A DNA stretch of 64,000 bases from contig CM034415.1 in NCBI GenBank assembly GCA_019925095.2, positions 8,808,833 through 8,872,832 on the forward strand, given 5' to 3'. The notes under the pieces were generated by a model. The model did not search any database, was not told where the DNA came from, and saw only the letters and a list, made by a program, of their open reading frames with translations. How positions within the stretch are numbered: the stretch's first letter is position 1; each line of letters opens with the position of its first letter. Of the stretch, positions 11,701-25,300 are shown in pieces. Source of the DNA: Dendrolimus kikuchii. Taxonomy: Eukaryota; Arthropoda; Insecta; Lepidoptera; Lasiocampidae. The translations under genes and the position numbers were made by a program.

Positions 11701-14700
11701 TGCACGGCACTAACAAGTCCTCGGATGGTACTTAGGTTTAAGTTATGCCACACTCACACCAAGAGCAAGCACGGCTTGTGTCTAAAGTTTAATAGGATCT
11801 CCAAGAATGGGATGTGAAACGTTCACTTACACGGAGAAAACGGAACGTCCGAACTGACCTCGCGTGCGTTGGAGAGTGGATCGCCACCACGCAATGGCGG
11901 CGAGACCGAAAGCCAGCGGCACTTACAAAACTACCCACATTAGTATAAATCGTGAGGATCCCACAGTATCGTTTCTTGGAATATGGTTCTAGGTTAATAT
12001 TGCACAGCTGATTTGTTATCAATGTTTTCTATAAGCGTTGCTACATCCCTATAAATACCTGGTAGTGCAGCAGCTGCTAGAAGATCGAAGGCTTTCTTCC
12101 TCCCCATTTTGTCAATCGGTGGTTCCAGATCCAGTGATCCGTTTCTAGTCAGCAGTCCTAGTGGGAATAATAATGATGTCGATGGATCACAATTTAAATC
12201 TCAAATTAAAAATTCAAAGCAGACGGATGCGATTACATAAATTCTTGGACCCAGATTTCAATTCCAAATCAATGGGTCTTTGTTTGAAGAATTTAACAAT
12301 GTTAACGCGTGACTTGTGACGGAAGCAAAATTAAAGACGCCTGTGCCTTCTCTGGATGTCTTCAGATGGAACTGTATTTCATGGCTCCTTTTATTTATAA
12401 CTCTTTGCCAACTGATACTATAAACGTACCCTCAAGAAAATTCACTGTAGTTTATAGTTTTTGAGTAGTAATTATGTGTTTTTGTGAGAAATGTGAACTG
12501 TATAGCCAAATGTGGCTTTTTGAGTTTTCATAAGAACTCCGTTACATGGCGTCGGTTGTAGCCTACAATACAACTGCGCTACTATACGAAGACTTATACA
12601 TCAGAATTGGCTGTATGGACTAAGATTCCTTTGCCTGCCTTTGTGGCGAATTCTACTACTACTACTACTTACCAAAGCTTAATTGTCATTTTTCTTTAAA
12701 TTAGAATATTTATGTAGATTTAAATTTAATTTTTAATTCATTTTGTACACCACTATGTGGTAGAATTTACTGTGCATCTACAATTGTTTATCACCTGTGT
12801 TTAATATGTTTTCTATGGTTTTTGTTATTTGTGGTGAATAGCAATCATGTGTGAGTACAGTCCAAATGAGATTGAAAAAGAGTAAAAATATACATTTTCC
12901 GAGTGAGATGTACGTGGTTTTAATTAAATAAAAATCGCACAAAAAATAGTGAGAACTTATTGATTAATGTAAGAAAACAGTGTCTATCGTGTAAACACCT
13001 GTATAAACTACATATTGCAAATAAAGATATTGATTGATTGAAAAAAACAGATTGTAAAAAGATGGGAGCGGTTTCATTCTACTAGCAGGACGTTCCATTA
13101 GTACCTTACCACGCCCAAAATGCTCAATTATCCGTTCCACAAGGCGATCACGGTCGTTGTGGTCGTGGCGAAAACGTCCCTAATGACGTCGTCATTTTCA
13201 ATCACACAACACTCACAACGACCCATGTCAAGAGGTGGGTCGAATAGCCGTTCCACTTGGGCGTACGATTGTAACGCCGGCAAGCAAGTGGAACGGGATA
13301 AATCGCGGTCGTGAACGTGGTCGTTGTGAGTCCCTAATGGAACGTAGCCTATCAGTGATACTGTGTCATTGTCATGTTGTCCCTCTTTGTCATGTGAAAA
13401 TCCGTAGAGGCGTTATTGTACTGTTGTACCGTAAGCCTTGTTCCGTCCTTCCTTTTAAGTTTTTGACGTGAGTAGCGCGACAAAAATTTTAAATTCTCAC
13501 ATTTTCAAATTTTGAGCCGTATCACCAAAAAATTATGTATTTTGTACGTAACAAATGTACTGGCTCAGACGGGTACTACTCATCAATAGATGGGCCGTCT
13601 GTGTGTATGCGAACATCGAAATAAAAGAACTAATAAATACTAACTAATGGTCGCCCAATGTTCGAAAGTCGACCATAATTAATTTAAATTATAAGTTTGA
13701 ACATTATTAAGGTTCTGTTGTCAAAGACTATACTTCTATAATCACAGATTTCGCCAAGGCTACACTCTTAATTTGACTTTAACAATAAACAAAAGAATAT
13801 ATATGCGTGTGTGTGTCAAATATATGGTAGTGTGTGTAATGTTTTATTTTATTGATTTAATGTAATTTTTATGCATAATAAAAAAAATAGTATTCTGCAC
13901 TCATTCTCTATATAAACTATAAGTGTGCGAAATTTCATACTCCTTCGTCCGCGCAATTTTCGTAAAAAGGGGTGCAAAGTTTTTGCTTCAATTAATATAA
14001 TGATTACAACATAACCAGTCTGTTAAGTTAGGAATCAAAAAAGAAACAAAAAATACATTTATGTCAATTATACAAAAATTACTTATATTAAAAATTCGTG
14101 TACGGAGTAAAAACATTCATCCAAAAGTCATTTGTGTAGTTTTACTAATTGTTTTAGGGCCTTGAACTTACCTGTTCTAAAAATAGCTCTCCCCCTGAAT
14201 AGTTCTGGGGAACTTCTGCTCTTCTCCGCTCCAAGGAGAGGCGATCTTGTCCGAGGCACCGCTAACTGTTCAAAGACATCTCTCAACTCCGAGCGCATTA
14301 CTAAACTGTGGACAATATGTATACAATTTTAAACTTCTATCGCTTAAATTATGCGCGAGAAAAGATTACCTATGAGCTAATCATGTTTTGTGTAATAAAT
14401 GAGAGATGATGCCCCATTTTCCCCTCCTGCTTAATCCTCCCATGCTCCCCCTTTATCCCATACCTCGTATAGGATAGGAGGTATGGGATAAAGGGGGGAG
14501 ACAGACTAGAAATCTACAAAAAATGCATTCTGTTCTCCATCGTTTATATAGTCTATTCCAGTTGTTTCTTTTTAATAGCTTCAATGTACAGACACGGCAT
14601 GTTTAGAAATTTATAATATTATAGATATTGTCATCAGAACTAAATTACAACTAAATAAATCTATCAACAGGAAAGGAACAAAATGACAGTATTATTTTTT

Positions 14701-17700
14701 TCCACAAAATATTCATCAAAATTGCCGCGCTGTCAAATTTTTGCCTAGTTTAACAAAAATACAGATAATTCAAAAGCTATCCAATTACTTCAATCAACAG
14801 TACTTCAATTAAAACGTAATCGGTTCTGTGATAATCTATGCTTATATTGGATACAAATCCAACTGGGGAGTTTTTGGCGGGAACTGAAAGGGGATGTTGT
14901 GCTGTGCAGTTTTATTTTCTAAAAATGTGTAAAATTACTCTAAAATGAACAATAGTTGTAGGATATTGATAGTTTTTGAGTAGTAATTATGTGTTTTTGT
15001 GAGAAATATGAACCATATAGTCAAATGTGGCCTTTCGAGTTTTCACAAGAACTCCGTTGGATGGTGTGGATTGTAGCCTACAATACAACTACGCCTGGCT
15101 TAAAGGCCTAGTTGCCAAGCCTTAAACATTAAAAAAAAACAAATCCAACTGCTGGCTTAAAGGCCTGGTTGCCAAGCCATAAATATTGTAAAAAAAAACA
15201 AATAATGTATCTGTGTTTCAAATTCTTATAAGAAAAACACACAAGGAAAAAATTCCCATATGTTCATTTAGAGCATCATAAAAAAATGTACAAACAAGTT
15301 TGAAATAATATGTTATCCCCTTTATAGTTATGAAAAAATAGTTACCAATACTAAATAAATAGTTATAGTACTGTAATTTAATTTATACATCAAAATGACT
15401 TTATTTGAAACCACCGCAGGGAGACTAAATTTTCCATGTCAAAATCGGGCTTGTTCGGTTGTTAAGGGTAACGTTTATTATATATCAAAACTAAGAGAAT
15501 TATATCGTCTCTTTTATTCTAATACAATTTTTATGTAGTTAGAGGGAAAAAGCATCAGTTTCAACGTTCGCTTCAATTATCTGTATTTGTCCACAAATTT
15601 GTGGTACTTCCCGCTGAGCCGTGTGTGATAGTTCGGGAAGCAAATTTGTGGTAGTTCCGTCTTAGGGGTTGTATTACCTGAAACTCCTGAATAAGGCGAC
15701 GAAATCCATGAAATCCAGCTGAGTGTCGTATCCAACTGACCCTGTTCTTAGATGCTTTAAGTTCTCCCAAAATCTTTCACTAGTTTCCAATCTTCTTAAG
15801 CTGAAAAATTATAAAATTAATAGTTATTTGCGATATTAGTGCGGTAAGTTTTGAACGAGCGTGCATGACAAGAGTTATGAATGTCAAAGAAGCAAGTGAG
15901 GTGTGTAAGAATAAGCTTAAATGGCCCTCTGTTGTTCGTGCCTACGTTGTATGTATGTGTGTATGTAACTTTTGATATGAAATGACATATTTATTCTTGC
16001 AAAAGTGTAGTTGTATACAGGTGTTATTCCTAGAAATACATGGTTCAGTACATTTTACCACTTTCAATGGTGTGCAAGTAAGCAGGATCTTAATCGTCAT
16101 TATTTAAATAATTAGTTCCTATTTATTTTATTAAGTACCTTTTAGGTAACTTGGATAATATTTATTACCTTTAATTATTAATATTTAAATTATTATTTCA
16201 ATCTGTGTGTGTCAGTTATTTAATGTCTTTAATTAAAATATTTGTTGGCGACGGAGAAACTCTTTTAAAACTATACTTTTTGTTTTTTTTTAATTGTGAC
16301 ATTGTCTGAAAAATATTGAAAAAATACCAATATACGTTTTGCTATCGAAAACTGTTTTAAGTTTATTCCGCCTCGTCCGCTATATTATTTTTATTAATTA
16401 TGTATTGATAATGTTACAACGTAGCCCCCCGACAAAGACAAATTCCAGGTACAGATTACTTTACTCTATCCGTGCAGGAACGGAGAAAGAATACAATTTC
16501 CTGCGGCCTGGCGGCCTGTCGTAAGAGGCGACTAAACAACCCACAGCCAGGTGGTAGGGTATTTGCTCGACTGGATGGCGACCACCCCTGGTCTAGAGTA
16601 TGTCGCCATAACAACCTTGTGTTGTGTTCCGGCATTAGTGACCAGGTTCCAGTCTCCTTTAAGAGAACAGCAGCGCATTTGTAGCACCTTTGGTGTTGCA
16701 AATGTCCATAGGCAATGGTAACCGCTTTCCATCAAGTGGGCCGTCTGCCTGTCTGCTGAACTCCTGCAATAAAAAAATAAAAAAAAAATATAGAAGCACA
16801 TTTATTACCTGTCGGCATTGGAACTAATTGTAATTCTTTTTTTGATCGTCTTCTTTTGTTTACTTATTTATTGGCATACGTTTCTAGAGAATAGCCTATT
16901 GATCTATTGTAAACGTTTAAGGCGGCTTGCGGCTGTAATCATTAGCCACGTATTACGGAATTATAAATTACAAGCTGATTCTAGGAAATTCGGTCCACGT
17001 TGCCGGGCGGGCACATTGCTTTTGTGCAGTATAAAACGACGGCCTGATTGAGGGAGGGGGGCAGTTCAGCGACAACTACGATCAAGGCCTGACGTGTGCA
17101 CAATCGAGAAACTAATAGTGACGGACTTTGCGCGTTTTATTGAATCACGACCTTCTGCATTACGTTTGGATTTGTTGTGTTCAGTTATATTTGAACCTGT
17201 GTCATACGTGTTTGTATAGTTCTAATAAACTCTATATATATATAAAATATATTTAATGGTAGGCACAGTTTTTAACGGTTTTGGTTGTTTATTAAATATT
17301 GCAGGTGCCATTTCGTAAACACTCTTATCCAACATTGCCGTATTATATTCTTACAACTCAGGTCCCGACAAAAACAAAATCCACCTGCATATCTGAAACA
17401 AAACACATTAATTACCCGTCGGCATTCGAACTAATAACTATTAAAATTTAAATTATTGTAATTATTTTATGATCGTCTTCTTTTGTTTACTTATTGGCAT
17501 ACGGCCTATTGTTGTAATGTAATTATTAGCCAGGTGTTACTGATTTTAAAGTAGTACAAGCGGATTCTAGGAAATTCGGTCCACGCTGCCGGGCGGACAT
17601 ATTGCATTTGTGCAGTATAAACCAATGGCCCGATTGAGGGAAGAGGCAGTCCAGCGAAAACCACGAGCGCAGCGAGACGTGTGTACTACAATCGGGAATC

Positions 17701-20700
17701 TAATAAATGACGGACTTTGCGCGTTTTATTAAATTACGACCTTCTGCATTACGTTTGGACTTGTTGTGTCCGGTTATATTTGTACCTGTGTTATACGTGT
17801 TTGTATAGTTCTAATAAACTCTATAGTAATTCTAACGGCATTTTAATTCGAGTCTCGCGACTCGTAACAATAACTAATAACACAGAATGCATTTGATTCT
17901 CTTTTATCTCAAATTTTCCTATAGTAGCGGTTTTACTTTAAATAGATGGGCGTTCATTTTAACGAATAATGCAATTTCGTATATACAGACAGGGCAAGGT
18001 TAAAATTTTTAATGATTGGAAATGAGTCTTGTAACTGTCTCTAGGATCCAAACTACAGATTGATATTTTTGTCTATGAAGTGTCATTTTTAATACGCTCT
18101 TATTAGCTTCATACGTATGTTAGTATGTAACGGAATCTTTCAAGTTTAATTTGATCAACTTCCCGGTTTCCGATTGAGCTGAAATTTTGCACGTATGTGT
18201 ATATCGCGTGGCAATGCAATAATATGGTACCATGGTGCTGATCTGATGATGGAGTCGGAAGGTGGCCATAGGAACTCCTGTACTAAACAAGGTAGACCCG
18301 TCGTGTTTGGGCTCGTTTTACTTGTCTTGGCTAGCACTCTGCTGCTACATGATATCCAGGATCTCAAAAGCTTGTATTCAAAAACCTTTTAAAAAAAAGC
18401 TATTTACAAACGAGTAGACGAATGTAATCCCGAGACGACGTCAAGGATTTACCACAGTCACGAGTTTGTAAAAACCAATTTTCTCACACGTGTCAGTTTG
18501 TCGTAAGCGACATTTGGACCAAAATATGTTTTTTATTGCAAAAGGCATTTTAATTTGTTTTTTTAACTTGCAACGCGGACGAAAGGGACGCGACATGCGT
18601 TGACACTGGCGGCATCACATCTTCCAGTGATTAAGTCAGAGGCTGGCAACGCTGCTTCAACAACCTAACATCTCAAACGGCGCAACTATGGAACCCTAGG
18701 AAGGGGTTACATATTTGTGCCGTTTGAAGTTGAAACTCCGTGGAGGCTATGGGCAAAGGATTGTTTCAAAGTTTGTAAGAAACTCTTTGATATCACCCGT
18801 GATCCGAAGGCTGATTCGTATTTCGCGCAACGAGTCAGCATTGCCATAGGCCATAGAGCGTAGCAATGGAGCCAGTCTTCTGGGCACGCTTCCTTCTGGT
18901 ATCGATTTGTTACATACTGTACTCGTATATTAATTTATTTATAATTTAGTTAATTTTTAAGTATTTAGTTTTATTTTTTTTATTGCAGGAGTTCAGTAGA
19001 CAGACAGACGGCCAACTTGATGGAAAGCGGTTACCATCGCCTATGGACATTTGCAACACCAAAGGTGCTACAAATGCGCTGCTGCTCTCTTAAGGGAGAC
19101 CGGAAGCTGGTCACTAATGCCGGAACACAACTCAAGGTTGTTATGGCGACATACTTTAGACCAGGGGTGGTAGCCATCCAGTCGGGCAAATGCCTTACCA
19201 CCTGGCTGTGGGTTGTTTTGTCGCCGCTTACGACAGGCTGCCTGGCCGCAGGAAATTGTATTCTTTCTCCGTTCCTGCACGGATAAAAGTAGGATCTAAT
19301 CTAACTAAAAGTGATAGTTTTAAAATAAAATAATTTATTATTTATTTATTTGGTTTACCAACAATTACTTGCACTAATACAAAGGATGTACATTGCTTTA
19401 TAAAAAAGGACATGACAAATGCAGTAATCACTTATAGGCAAACACTACATGCAATTTAATATTTTATAGTATGAATAAACTATAATATTGTTACGAGCTA
19501 CACAGGACTCGAATTAAAATGCCATTGGAATTACTATAGAGTTTATTAGAACTGTACAAACACGTATAAAACAGGTACAAATAAAACTGGATGCAACCAG
19601 TTCACACTGTATAAACTGCACGATTTATTTACATGCGAAAAGTCCGTCACTATATCGCTAGATGAAAGTACTACACACGTCTTACTCGTATCGTAGTCGT
19701 CGCTTGACTGCCCCACCCCTCCGTTCGGGCATTGTTTTTAAGCTTCGACGGCCATAAACAAGTACAATAACAAAAGGCTATTGTCTAATTGCAAATTTTA
19801 AACACGAAAGAACTCCAAATGCGGAGGGTAATAAAACCCTACTTTATGGCAGGCCGGTGTGCTTCGTGGAATTTTGGCCAAGTTGTAACAATATAATTAA
19901 TTTAAAGAAGAAAGAAAAGAAATTATAAGGGTTTAATAGCTATTAAGTTCCAAACATACAGAAAAAAAAGAGAAGTTAATTAGCAATATGAGATGCAATA
20001 ATTCGACGAAATTTGTAATATGAATTTGCATGTAGATCAGTAATATCACTAAAGGTTTAATAGTTTACATAGTCTATTATAATTAAAAATGCGTTTTGTA
20101 ACAAAAAATACACATACGGCCAAATATCGTTTGCGATAAAATGGCGGCAAAGGCTTACTACCTATCCGCGGTTTGCGGATAGCCTCATTATGTCACGCGT
20201 CGCTGGTCAGTAGAGTTGACAAAAAAAGTTACATAAATAGTTGTTGCAATAAATTTATTGTTGTACTAGCGGCCCGTCTGTTTTCAAAGAGCAATGGAAC
20301 GAAGCGCGCTAAATATAAAACTAAAAGATAGACAAAAAAAATGATATAAGAAAGAAAACTAAATTTAAAGATGCCATATATCATGTGAGAAAGCTCAAGT
20401 GGAAGTGGGCTGAACATATCGTACGATACTCGGACCAGAGATGGACAAGAATAGTGACGGAATGGTGCGGCCTCGCGTATGGCAAACGTCGTGTGGAGCG
20501 CCCGCTCAAGCGTTGGGACGACGACATTTGTGCCGTCGCGGGCCCAAGGTGGCTCGCAGTGGCTGCAGACAGAGAGCGCTGGGCGCAGCTGGAGGAGGCC
20601 TTTACCCGGACGGAGGGTCCAAAAAATAAAATAAATAAAATGACGAAAAAATAAAATAAAATAATAATGACATTTTAAAATTATTGTATATTGTAATATG

Positions 20701-22306
20701 TTTTATGGACCAAATAAAAAGGCTTTTTTGTATTTAATTTTTTTATTTAGTAGCGGCCCGGCGCGGTTTCACCCGCGATATGTCCCGCTCCCGTGGTATA
20801 TAGCGTCATTTTATATAGCCTATGACACACCCTGTTAACGTAGGTTTCTAACAGTAAAAGAATTTTTAAAATCGGTTTGTAAGATCCAGAGATTACCCCT
20901 ACAACGAACAGTAAAAGAATTTTTAAAATCGGTTTAGTAGAGCCAAAGATTACAACGTCACAAACTCACAAACTTTACCTTTCGTAAGTATATATACAAT
21001 AATAGTAAGTAGTCATCGGCAAACCTTCTGCGCGCGGCTTATATACTTTGAATTTCAACAAAGTTAGTTTTAATTGAATCTAATTTGATTGTGCATGTGG
21101 TAGTTTTTCAAAATATAATTAAAAATGAAAATTTTCGCTTTTTTTCCAAAACTTCTATTCAACAAACTTACGAAGATTTGGTTTGGTCCGAGTATATAAA
21201 GCTTAAGATCTTATCAAAATTGTGCTAATTATCATAGGATAATACAGGTAGCTGTATATTTGACCTGTAAAGGTCAAAGACTTGTAACTAGGTCAAGGTC
21301 AAAGGGGACTAATTTAGGTCAAGGTCATCCATGAATTAGCAACATCGTTATCTATACTTCTAAACCAGGGATTTCCCAAAGTGGTCGATATCGACCCCCT
21401 AGGGTCGAAATAGGTTTCCCAGGAGTCAACATAAACGAAGGCTGATTTTGGGGGTCGATTAGGTCTAAAAATCGATCCCTATTAATTAACCTAAATTCTT
21501 ATTTGAAACTATCAAGTTGTATTACGCGTACAAATGTGTGCTTTTTTCAAAAAATAATTACCTACTTAAGCATTTTTACATAATTTGTATTAATTACACT
21601 TGATATTTACTGAATTTTATGACTATTTATTTTGTTAAACTTTGATAAAAAATGATGTCAACTTTACTCAATTAACCAGTTACAAAGTTTTTAATTAGGT
21701 AAGTATTTTGTATCAATACGAAAAAACTAGAGATAGGATTTTTTAAGTAATTTGGAAAAGGGGTCTCTTGCCCAAAATAGTTTGGAAATCCCTGTTCTAA
21801 ACTATCCGGCGACCCACTCAAACACACACACGAAAATTCATGAAAATCGGTAAAGTCGTACTCAAGTTATGCGCGTAGATACATTTCTATGATAAATTTT
21901 ATGTATATAGAAAATAGATAGATTGAATTTAAAGAAGTATGTTTAGTAGAGTACATAGATCATAACGAAACTTTGTATTATAAGACAGGATTAGAAATAG
22001 TTGATATGGATACCACCCATATGAATAATTGAGAGGAAGAAGACTGAGGTGGTATGGGCATGTAATGAGGAGGGATGAAAGTCAAGTGACAAAAAGAATG
22101 TTAAACTACAAGATGGAGGAGTTCAAAGGAAAAAGGTAGATCAAAAAAGAAATGAATGGATTGTATGAAGAATGATATGATGATTTGTGTTGTGACAGAG
22201 GGCGTGTGTCATAATAGAAGGAGTATGCAAGGAAAACACATATTGAGCCGACCACAATTAATTGAGAGAAGGTGCAAGAAAAGAAGATATTTAAGAACAT
22301 AAAATC

Positions 22307-22363
<57 letters not shown>

Positions 22364-25300
22364 CATTAAAAAGAAGTATACCGAAGTAAGAAAGAGAGTT
22401 GGTCTGAAAGAGAGTGTCGGGGTGAAGGTAAGAAAAGGAATGCTCCGGTGGTTCGGGCATGTGGAAAGAATGCATGATGAAAGAATGACTAAACAGATAT
22501 ACAATGCAAAAGTGGATGGATGCAGAAGTCGTGGAAGGCCACAACACACCTTCCGTGATCAAATTGATCGTGTACTAGCACAAGGTGATGTCAGGAGCCT
22601 TAAGAACAGACGAGCGTGTATGACAAGAGTTATGAATGTCAAAGAAGCAAGTGAGGTGTGTAAGAATAAGTTTGAATGGCGCTCTGTTGTACGTGCCTAC
22701 CCCGCAAGGGAACTGGCATGAAGTTATGTATGTATGTATGTATGTATATAAAAAAAGTATAATCTGAAGCGCAAGTAACAAAAAAAGAATTTTCAAATCA
22801 TGGTCAAAAAATTTGAGAATCGCTGATAAACTTTATATTTAACTAGCTGTGCCCGTGACTTAGTCCGCGTGGCTTAATTTTTCGCTGAAATCTAAAAAGT
22901 AGTCCTAGTTACTCCTTATAACATCAGTTATCTGCCCGAGAAAGTCCCGTCGAAATTGGTCCAGTCGTTTCAGAGATTAGCCGGAACATCCAGACAGACA
23001 AACAAAAATTTTAAATCCTGATTTTTAGATTGGCGTACCGTATATATACTTTTATATGCATTTAGTGAAAAGCTGTTATTTTGACATTACAAACAGACAC
23101 TTCTATTTTATTTATCTGCATAGATGTTTGTAGATTACATATGTCAACAAATATTTTGCCCACTTCGTCCTGGTATATCATTCCGTCTATCCCATTCCTC
23201 CTGTCTGATCCATCTATCCTTCCTCTCCTGTACCATTCTTTTTATCTGTTCGGTCCTTGCTCAGTATAAAGTAGGTTGAACATCGCTCCATCAATTTTGC
23301 TGTCTACGCTCTTTCTGTGTGACGCGATGGCCAATGCACAGCATGGTAGGGGCAGCCATTTTGGACATTAGTTCGCTGTCAACGTTTGACGAGAAACGAC
23401 GTGTCGTGCGTTCATCGTTTTCTTGCATAAGATTCTCTCAAGTTTTTGTGATAACTGGCCGTGCCAAGAACATTTACCATAATTACACTTTGTACGAAGT
23501 CATAACAATTTTTTTTATACATTCTAATTTTTTTGATAAATTTTGTGTATAATCCCCGCAAATTGCTAATGCGCTGGAACCTTGTCAAATTAACATTCAC
23601 GTGACGTCATCCGCAACTAAAAATGTACGCGTACTCGCCGGCCAGTGATGCTAACGGTACTGAGTGTTCGGCTACGGTTACGTCACCAAAATGGCGGCCA
23701 GGCGCATTAGCAATTTGCGAGGATAATAATACGGATTTGTCGTAAGTAAATTAAGAATTAATATCTGCAAAAATGTAGCAATGCGCGAGTGAGTATTATA
23801 GCGAGTATTCTCTCGAGTGCATCAAGACAAATGTTAATAGTTTGTAGTAGTAAGTAAGTAAGTAGTAAGTAAGTAGACTTTGATTGTATTGATTGACATC
23901 TTTTTTTATGAATAAAAGGCCTTTCTAAATAAAGATACAAAAACAACTAATTAGACTCTGAGAGTAAGATCCACCTACCTGCTCCTATTAGTTGACCCCA
24001 CCATGATGCTGGTGGCTGCAGCAGTAAGGCTGCTATGACGTGGCGGGCAAGGATGGTGCTGACTCATCGATGTGGAGTATGAACTGGAAATATATTTTTT
24101 CATTGTTGGAGTATACCAATCAGGTTGACAGACCTGATGTAAATTAGCGTGGCCTATGGAGATCTACATTAAAACTAGAACTCAAGGTTATTATGACGGT
24201 ATGACTCAGTCTAGACCAGGGGCCTCGTTCTGCTATTCAATGTCTTGGCATTGCTAAGATGTTCAAAGTACGAGTCCATTGCGTTTGTTCGGTCTTTGCC
24301 TACTATAATAAAGTAGGTTTGATACAAGATTTTATATCAAAATAAGACTGGTGATACCAACTGTGATTGTAGACTGTGCTACGTGTTACTATTCCTACTT
24401 ATAGTCTAGAATCCGATTGCAGCTCCACCTATCAGTACCGGGTCCAATTGTGAATCTAAACCATCTAGATTCCCACACAAACACACCCAAAAAATGTGTG
24501 TGTAAAGATATGGTGATAAAATGCAACTATTTAAACATAATAAATATATAACTATATACAATATAATATCTACTAATTATATAAAATTACATATCATTAT
24601 ATTGCAGATAGTATTTCCTGACCATGTTCTTAAATGTTATTAGAGATTTAGCTTGTCTGACAGCAACAGGCAATGTGTTCCAAAGTTGGACAGCCTTAAC
24701 CGTGAAAGAATTATTGAAAAACGTTGTATTATGAATAGGAGTAATAAGTGTATGTTGAATGGAAGGGCGTAAGTTGTGAGAGCAAGAAATAAATTCAAAG
24801 CGTTCTTTAAGGTACAGTGGAGTAGTAGGGATGAATAAAATACTATAAAGTAATGAAAGAATGTGAGTATTCCGGCGAAAACGAATTGGCGACCACTTGA
24901 GTTTTTTACGAAATTCAGAAACGTGGTCAAACTTGCGTAACCCAAATATGAACCTTATAGAAAAGTTTTGGAGGCGCTCAAGTTTATTAAGTTGTTCTTG
25001 AGTTAAATCTAGATAGCTGGCGTCGGCATAATCAAGTGTGGGTAAAAGTAGCGAGTGTGCAAGCTTAATTTTGGTGGCAATGGGCAGGAAGTTTTTCAGC
25101 CTCCAGAGTGATCTGGAGGAGAGAAACAACCGCCGACTCAACTCCGTTATATGGCGTCTCCAGGACAATTCACTATCAAATATAACTCCAAGGTTTTTGA
25201 CCTTATCACTGATAGTGATAAGCTTATCAATATACTTCATTGCACATAATGTTACAAAATAAATACATACATACAATCGTAATGATAAGTACAATGGGTA

